A DNA stretch of 64,000 nt from an uncultured Anaeroplasmataceae bacterium (GTDB lineage Bacteria; Bacillota_I; Bacilli_A; Acholeplasmatales; Anaeroplasmataceae). The notes below the pieces were generated by a model. That model was not told the DNA's origin. It saw only the letters and a list, made by a program, of their open reading frames with translations, and made no database searches. Every line of letters starts with the position of its first letter. The stretch's first letter is position 1. Position numbers and translations under genes: made by a program. Positions 45,031-51,856 of this stretch are shown in pieces. Location of the stretch: the NCBI GenBank assembly GCA_934229785.1, contig CAKQEA010000005.1, positions 1 through 64,000 on the forward strand, read 5' to 3'.

Positions 45031-45631
45031 TATTTTTTCTTTCCTCTAATGAATATTTACATCCACAATAATCTTGACGATATAAATTAAATTTTTTTGA
45101 TAACTCTATTGAATCTTTATAACCATTTTCCTTTTTGAAATTAGAATATAGGTATTTAACACCATATTTTTCCTCTAACGAATACCCAATCTCATTAATC
45201 CACTTTTCAAGCTTATGAGGGGAAATAGACAATGTTGTTGTAAAATAGTCAAAACCCATTTTTTTACATAGCTTAGCAGTTTCTTCCAATCTAAGAAGAT
45301 AACATTTGTAGCATCTTAGGCTTTTTTCTCCTAAATGCTCATATCCCAAAACTATATTATCATATTTTGATGCATCATAATCAGCTGAAATAATTTTCAC
45401 ATCATTAAGATTAGCATCTATTAAAAATCTCTTTAACTCTTCTAATCTAAAATCAAATTCACTTTTAGGATAAATATTATCATTACAAAAAAATATTGTG
45501 ATTTCAAAATATTTATCTAAAAGCATTAAGCAGTGACTTGAACAAGGAGCACAGCATGCATGAAGCAATAGCTTTGGCTTATAAGTAAATGATTTAATCA
45601 ATTTTAAAAATGAAGAATAATCTGTTACCAT
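45005..45631 (-). CDS. queH: Epoxyqueuosine reductase QueH
   Basis: A 208-residue DUF208 protein that carries out the last step of queuosine synthesis in tRNA. LLHACCAPCSSHCLMLL near residue 22 holds the vicinal cysteines, LRCYKCYLLRLEETA near 98 the second pair and YRQDYCGCKYSLEER near 187 the C-terminal CxC, as in QueH from Firmicutes and Thermotoga. The ATG lies behind GAGGG. It is first in a probable operon with the phosphoesterase and pseudouridine synthase genes. Confidence 0.93.
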   Translation of the reverse strand: MVTDYSSFLKLIKSFTYKPKLLLHACCAPCSSHCLMLLDKYFEITIFFCNDNIYPKSEFDFRLEELKRFLIDANLNDVKIISADYDASKYDNIVLGYEHLGEKSLRCYKCYLLRLEETAKLCKKMGFDYFTTTLSISPHKLEKWINEIGYSLEEKYGVKYLYSNFKKENGYKDSIELSKKFNLYRQDYCGCKYSLEERKNNDRCNKEN

Positions 45632-45707
45632 TTTCCATGCCCTCGCTCTCGAATACTATTATATACTATTATTTTAAAAGTTGGTAGAAAAAAATGACAA
45701 AATATTT

Positions 45708-45736
45708 TTGAAATTTTTGTAATAAAATGATATAAT
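45708..45736 (+). promoter_or_regulatory. Promoter of the CarD-like gene
   Basis: TTGAAA, 17 bases, TATAAT on the plus strand, 25 bases before the ATG. Confidence 0.65.
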
Positions 45737-45761
45737 ATATTATATGAAGGGAGGCTTCTAT

Positions 45762-46274
45762 ATGTATTCTGTAGGAAATGTCGTTATCTATACAACATAT
45801 GGAATTTGTAAAATTGAAGATTTAATCACAAAAGAATTCAATGGTGAAAAAAGACAATATTATATATTGAAGCCTCTTCACGATTCAAAATCTTCTATCT
45901 CAATTCAGACAGATAATCCAATTGCCATCTCAAAATTACGTAATTTACTTACTAGGGATGAAATACTTGATTTGATTCATACTTTTCCAAAAATTGAACC
46001 ATATTGGATCGATAACGATAACGAAAGAAAAAAAGAGTTTTCTCAAATACTTAGAAACGGAACAAGACAAGAGGTTATAGCCTTAATGAAAAGTGTCTAT
46101 GAGCATTCAAAGGGATTAAAGGAAAAGGGACGTAAGCTTCATGCATCTGATGAGCAATGCTATAAGGATGCTGAAAGAATCATAAATGAAGAAATAGCTT
46201 ATGTTCTAGAAATTGATAGAAAGCTTGTTCCTGAATTTATAACAAGTGAAATAGAATCAGTATATGAAAAATGA
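45762..46274 (+). CDS. CarD/CdnL-type RNA-polymerase-binding regulator
   Basis: A 170-residue protein. The start ATG at 45762 follows GGGAGGCTTCTAT; a longer frame from 45744 begins inside this Shine-Dalgarno. Residues 1-65 are the Tudor-like RNA-polymerase interaction domain (YSVGNVVIYTTYGICKIED...YYILKPL), and residues 75-165 are the helical DNA-binding part (RQEVIALMKSVYEHSKGLKE). CarD proteins stabilise open complexes, often at rRNA promoters. It has its own promoter and a perfect palindromic terminator. Confidence 0.88.
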   Translation: MYSVGNVVIYTTYGICKIEDLITKEFNGEKRQYYILKPLHDSKSSISIQTDNPIAISKLRNLLTRDEILDLIHTFPKIEPYWIDNDNERKKEFSQILRNGTRQEVIALMKSVYEHSKGLKEKGRKLHASDEQCYKDAERIINEEIAYVLEIDRKLVPEFITSEIESVYEK

Positions 46275-46296
46275 AAGGATTAATCCTTTCATTTTT
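46267..46296. terminator. Palindromic bidirectional terminator
   Basis: A 30-base perfect palindrome centred on GGATTAATCC, overlapping the carD-like stop codon and followed by T residues on the plus strand. Confidence 0.8.
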
Positions 46297-46806
46297 TTAT
46301 TCTTCATTTACTAGATACTGACTTATTTGACAAACATACATAGTATGGCTATCACCATCAGCGTAAAATTTATCCCTTATATCGTTGGGCAATAATTTGT
46401 AATCAATGTCCATACTATATAATTTTTTTAGTTTTAAAACATAGCTTGCTTCTTTAACATACCATCCCATATAATCAAAATCATAGGTTGGATGTAATCT
46501 AGACGCCTCAAACTTATTTACATCTCTACCAGAGGTCTTTCCAAATAAGGTTTTAGCTTCTTTATATTCATCTGTTAAAAAAGATAATGTAATATTATCA
46601 GACTCTTCTGTAAACTTATGGGTATACCTTGATTTTTTAACAAACAAAAAACAAACATTTTTGCCCCATAATACTCCAAAACCACCCCAAGACACAGTCA
46701 TTGCATTAAAGCCAGTTTTTTTATCCCCAGCAGTCAATATTGGACAAAGTTCACCAATATCCTTAAAAACATTATGATTAAATTCATTTAAACTCTTCTT
46801 TAGCAT
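46297..46806 (-). CDS. Flavin reductase-like FMN-binding protein
   Basis: A 169-residue protein of the flavin-reductase-like superfamily: ILTAGDKKTGFNAMTVSWGG near residue 24 (phosphate and FMN contacts), VKKSRYTHKFTEESDNITLS near 56 and LFGKTSGRDVNKFE near 87. Such proteins bind FMN and reduce flavins or small substrates with NAD(P)H; the partner is unknown. AAGGAGG precedes the ATG. It is downstream of the CPBP protease gene. Confidence 0.88.
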   Translation of the reverse strand: MLKKSLNEFNHNVFKDIGELCPILTAGDKKTGFNAMTVSWGGFGVLWGKNVCFLFVKKSRYTHKFTEESDNITLSFLTDEYKEAKTLFGKTSGRDVNKFEASRLHPTYDFDYMGWYVKEASYVLKLKKLYSMDIDYKLLPNDIRDKFYADGDSHTMYVCQISQYLVNEE

Positions 46807-46819
46807 AGATTTTACCTCC

Positions 46820-47605
46820 TTAAATTAATACTAACACTACAGCAATTAAATTATTTAATAAATGAGCAGCAATACTAGCATATATATTGTAATTTGATTT
46901 ATGATATATAAAAGCAAGCATAAATGCACTTGCAAGATATGGAATACATTGTAATAGCCATGTACCAATATTTGACATATCAGATGATAGCATATGTGGC
47001 AAAACAAAAAACAAAATAGACAAAATATATCCAGCAAGAACACCATATGGCTTACATAGGCTAAAAATTGCTTTCCTATAAATTAATTCCTCTAATATTG
47101 GAGCAAGTAAAACTGATACTATCATAGGGAATGCTCCACCATTTATAATAATAAATTCAATAGTTGATTGATTAGTAGATGATGGAACTAATAATCCTAC
47201 AAGAAAATCAATTAACAATCCAATACCACAAAATAGTAAAGCTGCAGTAGGAATGAAAATAAGATAATACTTCTTTTTTTCTTTAATTTTATTAAAATCT
47301 TCCTTTAAAAAGCCTCTCATAAAAAATGCAACAAAAGCCAAAGCTACTGCATAACCTATAAAATTACCCCATCCCTGAGATAATGCATTTGCCTTAATAT
47401 ATGGGGCTTCAAATTCAGAGAAATCCTTAGCTGAAATACATTGCATTAAGACTTGCTTATCTAAATTCCATACTCTAGCAATTATACTAGCAATAACTAA
47501 TGCTGCAACTGATGCAAAAATAAATAAAGTTACTAAATATATAACTATTGATGACCATAAATAGGTCTTATTTTTAGTTTGTAAAATTTTATCGTTATTT
47601 TCCAT
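46820..47605 (-). CDS. CPBP family intramembrane metalloprotease
   Basis: A 261-residue polytopic protein (ABI/CAAX protease family). The start ATG at 47605 is behind GGTGAATGTA. The first catalytic motif LAPILEELIYRKAIF (EExxxR) lies near residue 170, with FVLPH and the C-terminal HLLNN completing the active site. In bacteria such proteases process small peptides or act in bacteriocin self-protection. No bacteriocin gene is seen nearby, although a 28-residue hydrophobic peptide gene lies just upstream on the same strand. Confidence 0.86.
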   Translation of the reverse strand: MENNDKILQTKNKTYLWSSIVIYLVTLFIFASVAALVIASIIARVWNLDKQVLMQCISAKDFSEFEAPYIKANALSQGWGNFIGYAVALAFVAFFMRGFLKEDFNKIKEKKKYYLIFIPTAALLFCGIGLLIDFLVGLLVPSSTNQSTIEFIIINGGAFPMIVSVLLAPILEELIYRKAIFSLCKPYGVLAGYILSILFFVLPHMLSSDMSNIGTWLLQCIPYLASAFMLAFIYHKSNYNIYASIAAHLLNNLIAVVLVLI

Positions 47606-47688
47606 TACATTCACCATCAAGATTATATTCCTTATAATGAAAGAAAGCAAGTAACATTATGCTAAACTAATAACAAAATCAATTTTAT

Positions 47689-47775
47689 TAAAAAGTAAAA
47701 TAGAATCGAAAACAATAGCATAATACTTATGGCAATTGCCAAAAAAGGAGCCTTTGGAATAGAATTATCATTCAT
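47689..47775 (-). CDS. Possible 28-residue hydrophobic peptide
   Basis: An ATG at 47775 with the strong ribosome site GGTGATATT opens a 28-codon frame, MNDNSIPKAPFLAIAISIML then eight more residues, ending TAA. It is one amphipathic start plus a single membrane helix. It lies between the DUF4279-like gene and the CPBP protease gene, same strand. It could be a sporulation- or membrane-associated micropeptide or a protease substrate; it could also be chance. Confidence 0.35.
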
Positions 47776-47816
47776 AATATCACCATTAATATTATGTGAT
47801 ATAATTCTACTAATTA

Positions 47817-48200
47817 TTACAAATCAATATATTCTTTATTAAAGCAATAATAAGCATCAATATCTTTAATAAATGAAATGGTATCATCACTTAAATTAAA
47901 TGATCTTTTCAAATTAATTTCTTCCTCTAAATCACTAAACTTAACATTAACCTCATATTGGATTTGAAAGCTATTTTTTAATTCAATTAATAAATTCTTC
48001 TTTGGAAATAAACTAGCTAAAGTTACATGAACAAAAACACTAAATTGAAAATGCTCATCATCAGTTGAAACCATATTTAATCCATAATATAGGCAACCAT
48101 CGGTTATACCAGGTTTTATACCAATCGATTCAATTATATAACCAAGCTCATCATCACCTATGGAATTTGTATATATTTTAAAACAAGCTTTACAATTCAT
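47817..48200 (-). CDS. DUF4279-like protein
   Basis: A 127-residue protein. The start KACFKIYTNSIGDDELGYII followed by IGIKPG is like the DUF4279 family (PF14106), whose members begin with a beta strand, 'D..IT..LGI.P', and are often encoded next to immunity or toxin genes. The rest is a mixed alpha/beta protein without catalytic motifs. GAGGTG precedes the ATG. The role is unknown; the family call is tentative. Confidence 0.5.
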   Translation of the reverse strand: MNCKACFKIYTNSIGDDELGYIIESIGIKPGITDGCLYYGLNMVSTDDEHFQFSVFVHVTLASLFPKKNLLIELKNSFQIQYEVNVKFSDLEEEINLKRSFNLSDDTISFIKDIDAYYCFNKEYIDL

Positions 48201-48495
48201 TAGAACACCTCATTATTTTCAAACAAAATAAGTATGCGTAAATCCACTTCTCATTCACATTATATCATTGAAAAAATTATAACATTTTTCTTGCCTTTTA
48301 TCTACATAGAGGATAGATTTTCTTAAAAACAAATCCAAATTATCTTTAGCTTCAAGCATTATAATCCTAATGATTATATAAATATTGTTTTCATTTTTTA
48401 GTTAATTATAAAAAGCAACAATTAATAATTTTCACAGATTATGATTAAATACATATCTAATACCTTGTGATAAAAACAAGTATATTGTTAAGTAC

Positions 48496-48921
48496 ATTGT
48501 TTCGCAAAATTATTGTAATATCAATTTCATAAATAAAACTATTCATCTTGATTTTACAAAATCTGGTAAACCTAGATATATCTATATTAATTTCAATGAT
48601 AAAATAATTGCTTTGATTCACAAGCTAATTAAAATAAACAATTGTAAAACTAATCCTTATTTATTTCTATAGGTAATACTCATATTTCTAGCGATTCCAT
48701 ATCAAGTATGCTTAAGAAGCTTAAAGATGATTTGAAACCTTAAATTCTCATAATTTAGACATCTTTATGCTACAGAACTATTAAAAAATGGTGCTGATAT
48801 CTATACAGTTAAAGAATTATTAGGACATAAAGATTTAGAAATGACTCAATGATACTTAGATTTTTCAAGTGAAGAAATTAAAAGTAATAATCAAAAATTT
48901 AATCCATTTAAAAATCTATGA
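48496..48921 (+). pseudogene. Decayed tyrosine recombinase (integrase)
   Basis: Fragments in three frames reconstruct an integrase C-terminus: FINKTIHLDFTKSGKPRYIY, then after a TAG and frameshift GNTHISSDSISSMLKKLKDD, then after another shift [31 protein letters not shown], a TGA just before the catalytic tyrosine, and YLDFSSEEIKSNNQKF. At least three in-frame stops and two shifts make it inactive. It ends at TGA 48919-48921, three bases before a recombination-core-like inverted repeat. Bases 48201-48495 show no gene. Confidence 0.85.
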
Positions 48922-48923
48922 TT

Positions 48924-48957
48924 TTTCAACCACGGTGCAAAGAGACCATGGTCGAAA
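48924..48957. repeat. Inverted repeat resembling a tyrosine-recombinase core site
   Basis: TTTCAACCACGGT and ACCATGGTCGAAA are inverted copies matching at 11 of 13 positions around an 8-base spacer GCAAAGAG. It directly follows the integrase remnant. Neither strand has a T-run after it, so a terminator is unlikely. A third related half, TTTTCAACTATGGT, lies at about 49025-49038. Confidence 0.5.
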
Positions 48958-48975
48958 AAATTTCTAAAACACAAA

Positions 48976-49019
48976 AAAACGCCACTTTTCGTAAGAATTA
49001 TTACGAAAAATGACGTTTT
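48976..49019 (-). terminator. Terminator of the RNase III transcription unit
   Basis: Arms AAAACGCCACTTTTCGTAA / TTACGAAAAATGACGTTTT pair with two mismatches around GAATTA; the minus strand continues with a run of T (GCGTTTTTTTG). Confidence 0.7.
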
Positions 49020-49060
49020 CATCATTTTCAACTATGGTAATAATAAACTATTTTAATACA

Positions 49061-49139
49061 AAATGCGTAAGACTTATTTTTTTGCGTAACATTTCTATCA
49101 ATTTGCGTAACCCTGCCTCTATTTTGCGTATCGCTAAAA
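49061..49139. repeat. Array A: four TGCGTA repeats spaced 19, 21 and 21 bases
   Basis: TGCGTA(A/T) begins at 49064, 49083, 49104 and 49125, the last three within TTTGCGTA. The array fills the gap between the RNase III stop codon (49141) and its terminator. The spacing is about two helical turns. A further exact TTGCGTATCG, matching the fourth unit, occurs in the opposite orientation at 50459-50468. Confidence 0.75.
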
Positions 49140-49140
49140 G

Positions 49141-49971
49141 TTAATTACTATATTCATCTTCTAAATTAAAATAATCACATAACACTAGATAAGCAGCATA
49201 TTTTTTAGCTAATTTTTTTGATGTAGCATATGCTGTTTTTTCAATTTTCCAACTTCTAACATAGCATGTGCATTCCCACATCATTCTTCCATCTTTCAAT
49301 TCAACCATTTCATCTGATTGATAGTATTCAGGAATTGAGCATCTTCCATGTTCTGCCATTTCTTTTAATGTATTGATTGCGTTATCTTCTTGAAACTTTG
49401 CTGGTCTTTCTTCTTCAGTATCAACATCATTAAGAAACTCATCAATATTAAGCATGACATCTACAGAATTTTGAAGTGCATCAGGATTCCAATCACAATC
49501 AATTGCAATTGCACCTAGTATTGCTTCAAATAGATCAGCTTTTACTTTTTCTTGATTAACTACGTTATTATCTAAGTCGCTATCACCTAGATATAAATAT
49601 TTTGCAAAACCAAGTTTATCAATTCTTTTTGCGAGTGTTTTATTATTAACAATAGTCTTTCTTAATTCAGTAAAATCTCCTTCATTATGATGAGCAATAA
49701 TGCAATATTCATCATTATCCTCTCCTTCATCATAAAAATCAGATTGAGATTTCATAAATCCAAAATCATCAGCGATAATCTTCGTAACATACATATCAAG
49801 CACTTTATCGCCTATAAATTCAAGAACCTCATTATTCTCACCACCAAATTGAGCTGAATATGAACTTCTTTTAAAAGCCTGAAGAAGTAAATCAATATTA
49901 TTGAAAGAATAATCGATTTTTCTTTGAACTTCTTTTAAATGTGAATCTTCTTTTAAATTAATCATTTTCAT
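49141..49971 (-). CDS. Ribonuclease III (divergent, accessory-type)
   Basis: A 276-residue dsRNA endonuclease. The signature NNEVLEFIGDKVLDMYV (46-62) supplies E51 and D55, NEGDFTELRK (96-105) the next glutamate, and KADLFEAILGAIAID (144-158) the final D/E pair, so the active site is complete. A C-terminal dsRNA-binding domain runs from about 198 (INTLKEMAEHGRCSIPEYYQ) to KKLAKKYAAYL. An acidic insertion, SQSDFYDEGEDNDEY (75-89), and loss of the usual GGRxK segment set it apart from housekeeping Rnc. AGGAGG precedes the ATG. It is not next to smc or ftsY but beside integrase debris, with a long structured leader and flanking repeat arrays. Confidence 0.9.
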   Translation of the reverse strand: MKMINLKEDSHLKEVQRKIDYSFNNIDLLLQAFKRSSYSAQFGGENNEVLEFIGDKVLDMYVTKIIADDFGFMKSQSDFYDEGEDNDEYCIIAHHNEGDFTELRKTIVNNKTLAKRIDKLGFAKYLYLGDSDLDNNVVNQEKVKADLFEAILGAIAIDCDWNPDALQNSVDVMLNIDEFLNDVDTEEERPAKFQEDNAINTLKEMAEHGRCSIPEYYQSDEMVELKDGRMMWECTCYVRSWKIEKTAYATSKKLAKKYAAYLVLCDYFNLEDEYSN

Positions 49972-50001
49972 TTATTTTTCCTCCTATTTGTCCGAGGAAA
50001 C

Positions 50002-50194
50002 AAAAAAGACTTATGGCCGATAAGAATACAGTCCACCCATAGCGTAGATAGACTAATTCCATAGCTTTAAGTCTTAATTTAATCAAAATAATTTTTGTAA
50101 ATCAATTCATCTAAAATATCCCACTCGCATAAGATATCTTAAATAAATTACGTTACTCAAGTACTTTGAGGAAACTAATCCTTCCTTATCGGAC
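50002..50194 (-). ncRNA. Structured leader or separate RNA upstream of the RNase III gene
   Basis: From the predicted start near 50194 the RNA has a CTCAA/TTGAG hairpin and, near its end, AAGACTTA (50068-50075) pairing with TAAGTCTT (50006-50013) followed by TTTTG, a terminator-like helix around an inner AGTCTATC/GGTGGACT stem. The 5' segment CCGATAAG (50185-50192) can pair with CTTATCGG inside that loop (50017-50024). Alternatively TGTCCGA...GGAA can pair with TTCCTCGGACA (49989-49998) just before the ribosome site. Mutually exclusive pairings suggest an attenuator; a 190-base free RNA is the other possibility. Confidence 0.6.
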
Positions 50195-50200
50195 ACTTAA

Positions 50201-50229
50201 ATTATATCACCTACTTTTAATTATGTCAA
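50201..50229 (-). promoter_or_regulatory. Consensus promoter of the leader-RNase III unit
   Basis: On the minus strand TTGACA (50224-50229), 17 bases, TATAAT (50201-50206): a perfect match to the consensus at both hexamers. Confidence 0.85.
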
Positions 50230-50261
50230 TACCATTAAAAAAGCCAGCCTATCATATCTAA

Positions 50262-50336
50262 CTTTCATTTTCTTACTACACTATCGTTTTCTAGCAGAGG
50301 CCTTTCGTTTTCTTGCTGATACCTTTTATTTTCTAG
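50262..50336. repeat. Array B: four 14-base repeats spaced 19, 21 and 21 bases
   Basis: Units with consensus CTWTYRTTTTCTWR begin at 50262, 50281, 50302 and 50323. The array lies 33 bases upstream of the -35 box of the RNase III promoter. Its spacing is identical to array A although the repeat sequence differs. The stretch 50337-50454 shows no gene. Confidence 0.75.
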
Positions 50337-50454
50337 TTGATTATAAAAAGAAAACAAGGTCTAAAAAATAAAACAAAAATCTTCAAATTTCAAGCAATAC
50401 GACTTAAAAATAGGATAAATCCTTTCAAATAATACTATTTTAGGTATAAAAAAA

Positions 50455-50486
50455 GGTTCGATACGCAATTTTCTTTGTATCAAACC
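50455..50486 (-). terminator. Terminator of tRNA-Leu
   Basis: GGTTTGATAC / GTATCGAACC with a 12-base loop, then seven T residues on the minus strand. Confidence 0.82.
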
Positions 50487-50499
50487 TATGCTTTCTATA

Positions 50500-50587
50500 T
50501 GGTGCCCGAAGCCGGGGTCGAACCGGCACGCCTTTAAGGGGCATGAGATTTTGAGTCTCACGTGTCTGCCTATTTCACCATTCGGGC
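50500..50587 (-). tRNA. tRNA-Leu (anticodon CAA)
   Basis: An 88-base class II tRNA with encoded CCA: acceptor GCCCGAA, anticodon stem TGAGA/TCTCA with loop CTCAAAA (CAA at the centre), a long variable arm and the T-arm GGTTCGACCCC. It has its own promoter and terminator. Confidence 0.95.
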
Positions 50588-50591
50588 ATCT

Positions 50592-50641
50592 CAAGTGACA
50601 AGAGTCACTTGTTATTATATCATTTATTTATTTTTTTTCAA
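50592..50641 (-). promoter_or_regulatory. tRNA-Leu promoter with a palindrome at the start site
   Basis: On the minus strand TTGAAA (50636-50641), 16 bases, TATAAT (50614-50619). A perfect 8-4-8 palindrome CAAGTGAC-N4-GTCACTTG (50592-50611) covers the expected start point. Confidence 0.6.
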
Positions 50642-50647
50642 TAAAAT

Positions 50648-51856
50648 TTATTTATTATTTTTAGGATTATATAATTCTTTTGCCTCTTGATAAATATGAT
50701 ATATATTTGAAGAGAATTTATCCTTTGAATAATCGTCAATTGAAGGAAGAGTATTTGCCTTAATTGTTTTCAAAGTTTCAGGAGCTTTTAGCAATTCCTT
50801 AATCTTTAAAACTAAATCCTCCTGGCCTTCAAAAAACACACCATTATAATAATTATGAATTAAATCTTCGACACATTCATCCTTTTGAACTAAAACAGGA
50901 ATAGATGAAGCTAATGCTTCTAAATAAGTTAAACCTTGTGTTTCAGATTGTGATGCATTTATAAAAACATTACCTAATTGATAATAAATTGGAATTTCTT
51001 CCCATGGAATTAAATCGGTAAATACAACTTGATCTTCAATATTTAAATCTTTAACCAATTGTTTTAATTCAGGCAATTCTGGACCACCACCAACTATCAA
51101 AAGCTTTGTTTTTTTATTGTTAAAACAAGCCTCACAATAAGCTTCAATCAAATTGGTAATACTCTTTTCCTTTGAAGTTCTACCAATATATAAGAAGACA
51201 AACTGATCATCAACAATTCCATATTTTTTCTTTAAAGCATCAACATCTTCTTTTTTAAAATTAGATGCTTTAAATCTATCAAGTTCAATTCCTGTTGGAA
51301 CAATTCTTATATTATTACCAAGTGAATATTCATTAGCTTGTTCACATACTTTTTTAGTTGGTACAATTTCAATTGTTGAATTTTTCGAAACTGGACCACA
51401 AAACATATTTTTTAAAATCCAACTCATTTGCTTATGATTGTGCTTATCAAAATATGGTGATAAATACTTAAAATAATCTGTCCATAATGTATGTAAGGTA
51501 TGTACCATAGGAATTTTATATTTTCTATGAGCCTTAATTGCATATTTTGAAATACCAAATTCTGTATGAACATGTATAATGTCTAAATTACAATCTTTAA
51601 TCATCTTTAGACCTTTTGTATGAAAAAAGGTATATCGATAGTCCTTAACACTTTTGAAAGGATATCTTACACCTGGTAAATTTATTACATTTTTATTAGT
51701 TAATTCTGGAGTTGTTTCAACTAGCTTTTCATCAAAACTTGAAAAAATGAAACATTCATGTCCCATTGCTGTCAAGCCCTCATACAGCATTTTTACTGAT
51801 GTAACAACACCACTAATATTTGGATAATATTGATCAGTAAATAATCCTATCCTCAT
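50648..51856 (-). CDS. GT4 glycosyltransferase, diacylglycerol glucosyltransferase type
   Basis: A 402-residue GT-B enzyme. The start ATG at 51856 follows GAAGGAATAGAA. MRIGLFTDQYYPNISGVVTS at the N-terminus, HVHTEFGISKYA near residue 95, FLYIGRTSKEKS near 210 and the nucleotide-sugar EX7E region ASQSETQGLTYLEALASSIP near 308 match the family that adds glucose to diacylglycerol for glycolipids. It overlaps the YbhN-like gene by 23 bases, and the pairing of a lipid glycosyltransferase with a flippase-like protein fits glycolipid metabolism. Confidence 0.85.
   Translation of the reverse strand: MRIGLFTDQYYPNISGVVTSVKMLYEGLTAMGHECFIFSSFDEKLVETTPELTNKNVINLPGVRYPFKSVKDYRYTFFHTKGLKMIKDCNLDIIHVHTEFGISKYAIKAHRKYKIPMVHTLHTLWTDYFKYLSPYFDKHNHKQMSWILKNMFCGPVSKNSTIEIVPTKKVCEQANEYSLGNNIRIVPTGIELDRFKASNFKKEDVDALKKKYGIVDDQFVFLYIGRTSKEKSITNLIEAYCEACFNNKKTKLLIVGGGPELPELKQLVKDLNIEDQVVFTDLIPWEEIPIYYQLGNVFINASQSETQGLTYLEALASSIPVLVQKDECVEDLIHNYYNGVFFEGQEDLVLKIKELLKAPETLKTIKANTLPSIDDYSKDKFSSNIYHIYQEAKELYNPKNNK

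Noticed and set aside
48201..48495. Further gene upstream of the second integrase remnant
   Set aside because: Only short frames without ribosome sites are seen; a single TGCGTA at 48235 is compatible with chance.
50030..50054. T-box leader because of GGGTGGAC in the RNase III leader
   Set aside because: The T-box consensus AGGGTGGNACCGCG is not matched, no specifier stem is recognisable and the downstream gene is not amino-acid related.
50002..50194. 6S RNA, tmRNA or RNase P RNA
   Set aside because: Length suits 6S RNA but the diagnostic conserved segments of RNase P (GAGGAAAGTCC) and tmRNA are absent, and no 6S-like central bubble could be convincingly drawn.
49061..50336. CRISPR array or tracrRNA-like locus
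   Set aside because: Repeat units are 7-14 bases, imperfect and spaced only 5-14 bases apart; there are no spacers of CRISPR length and no cas genes.
50361..50594. 77-codon minus-strand ORF
   Set aside because: It runs through the tRNA-Leu gene and has no ribosome site.
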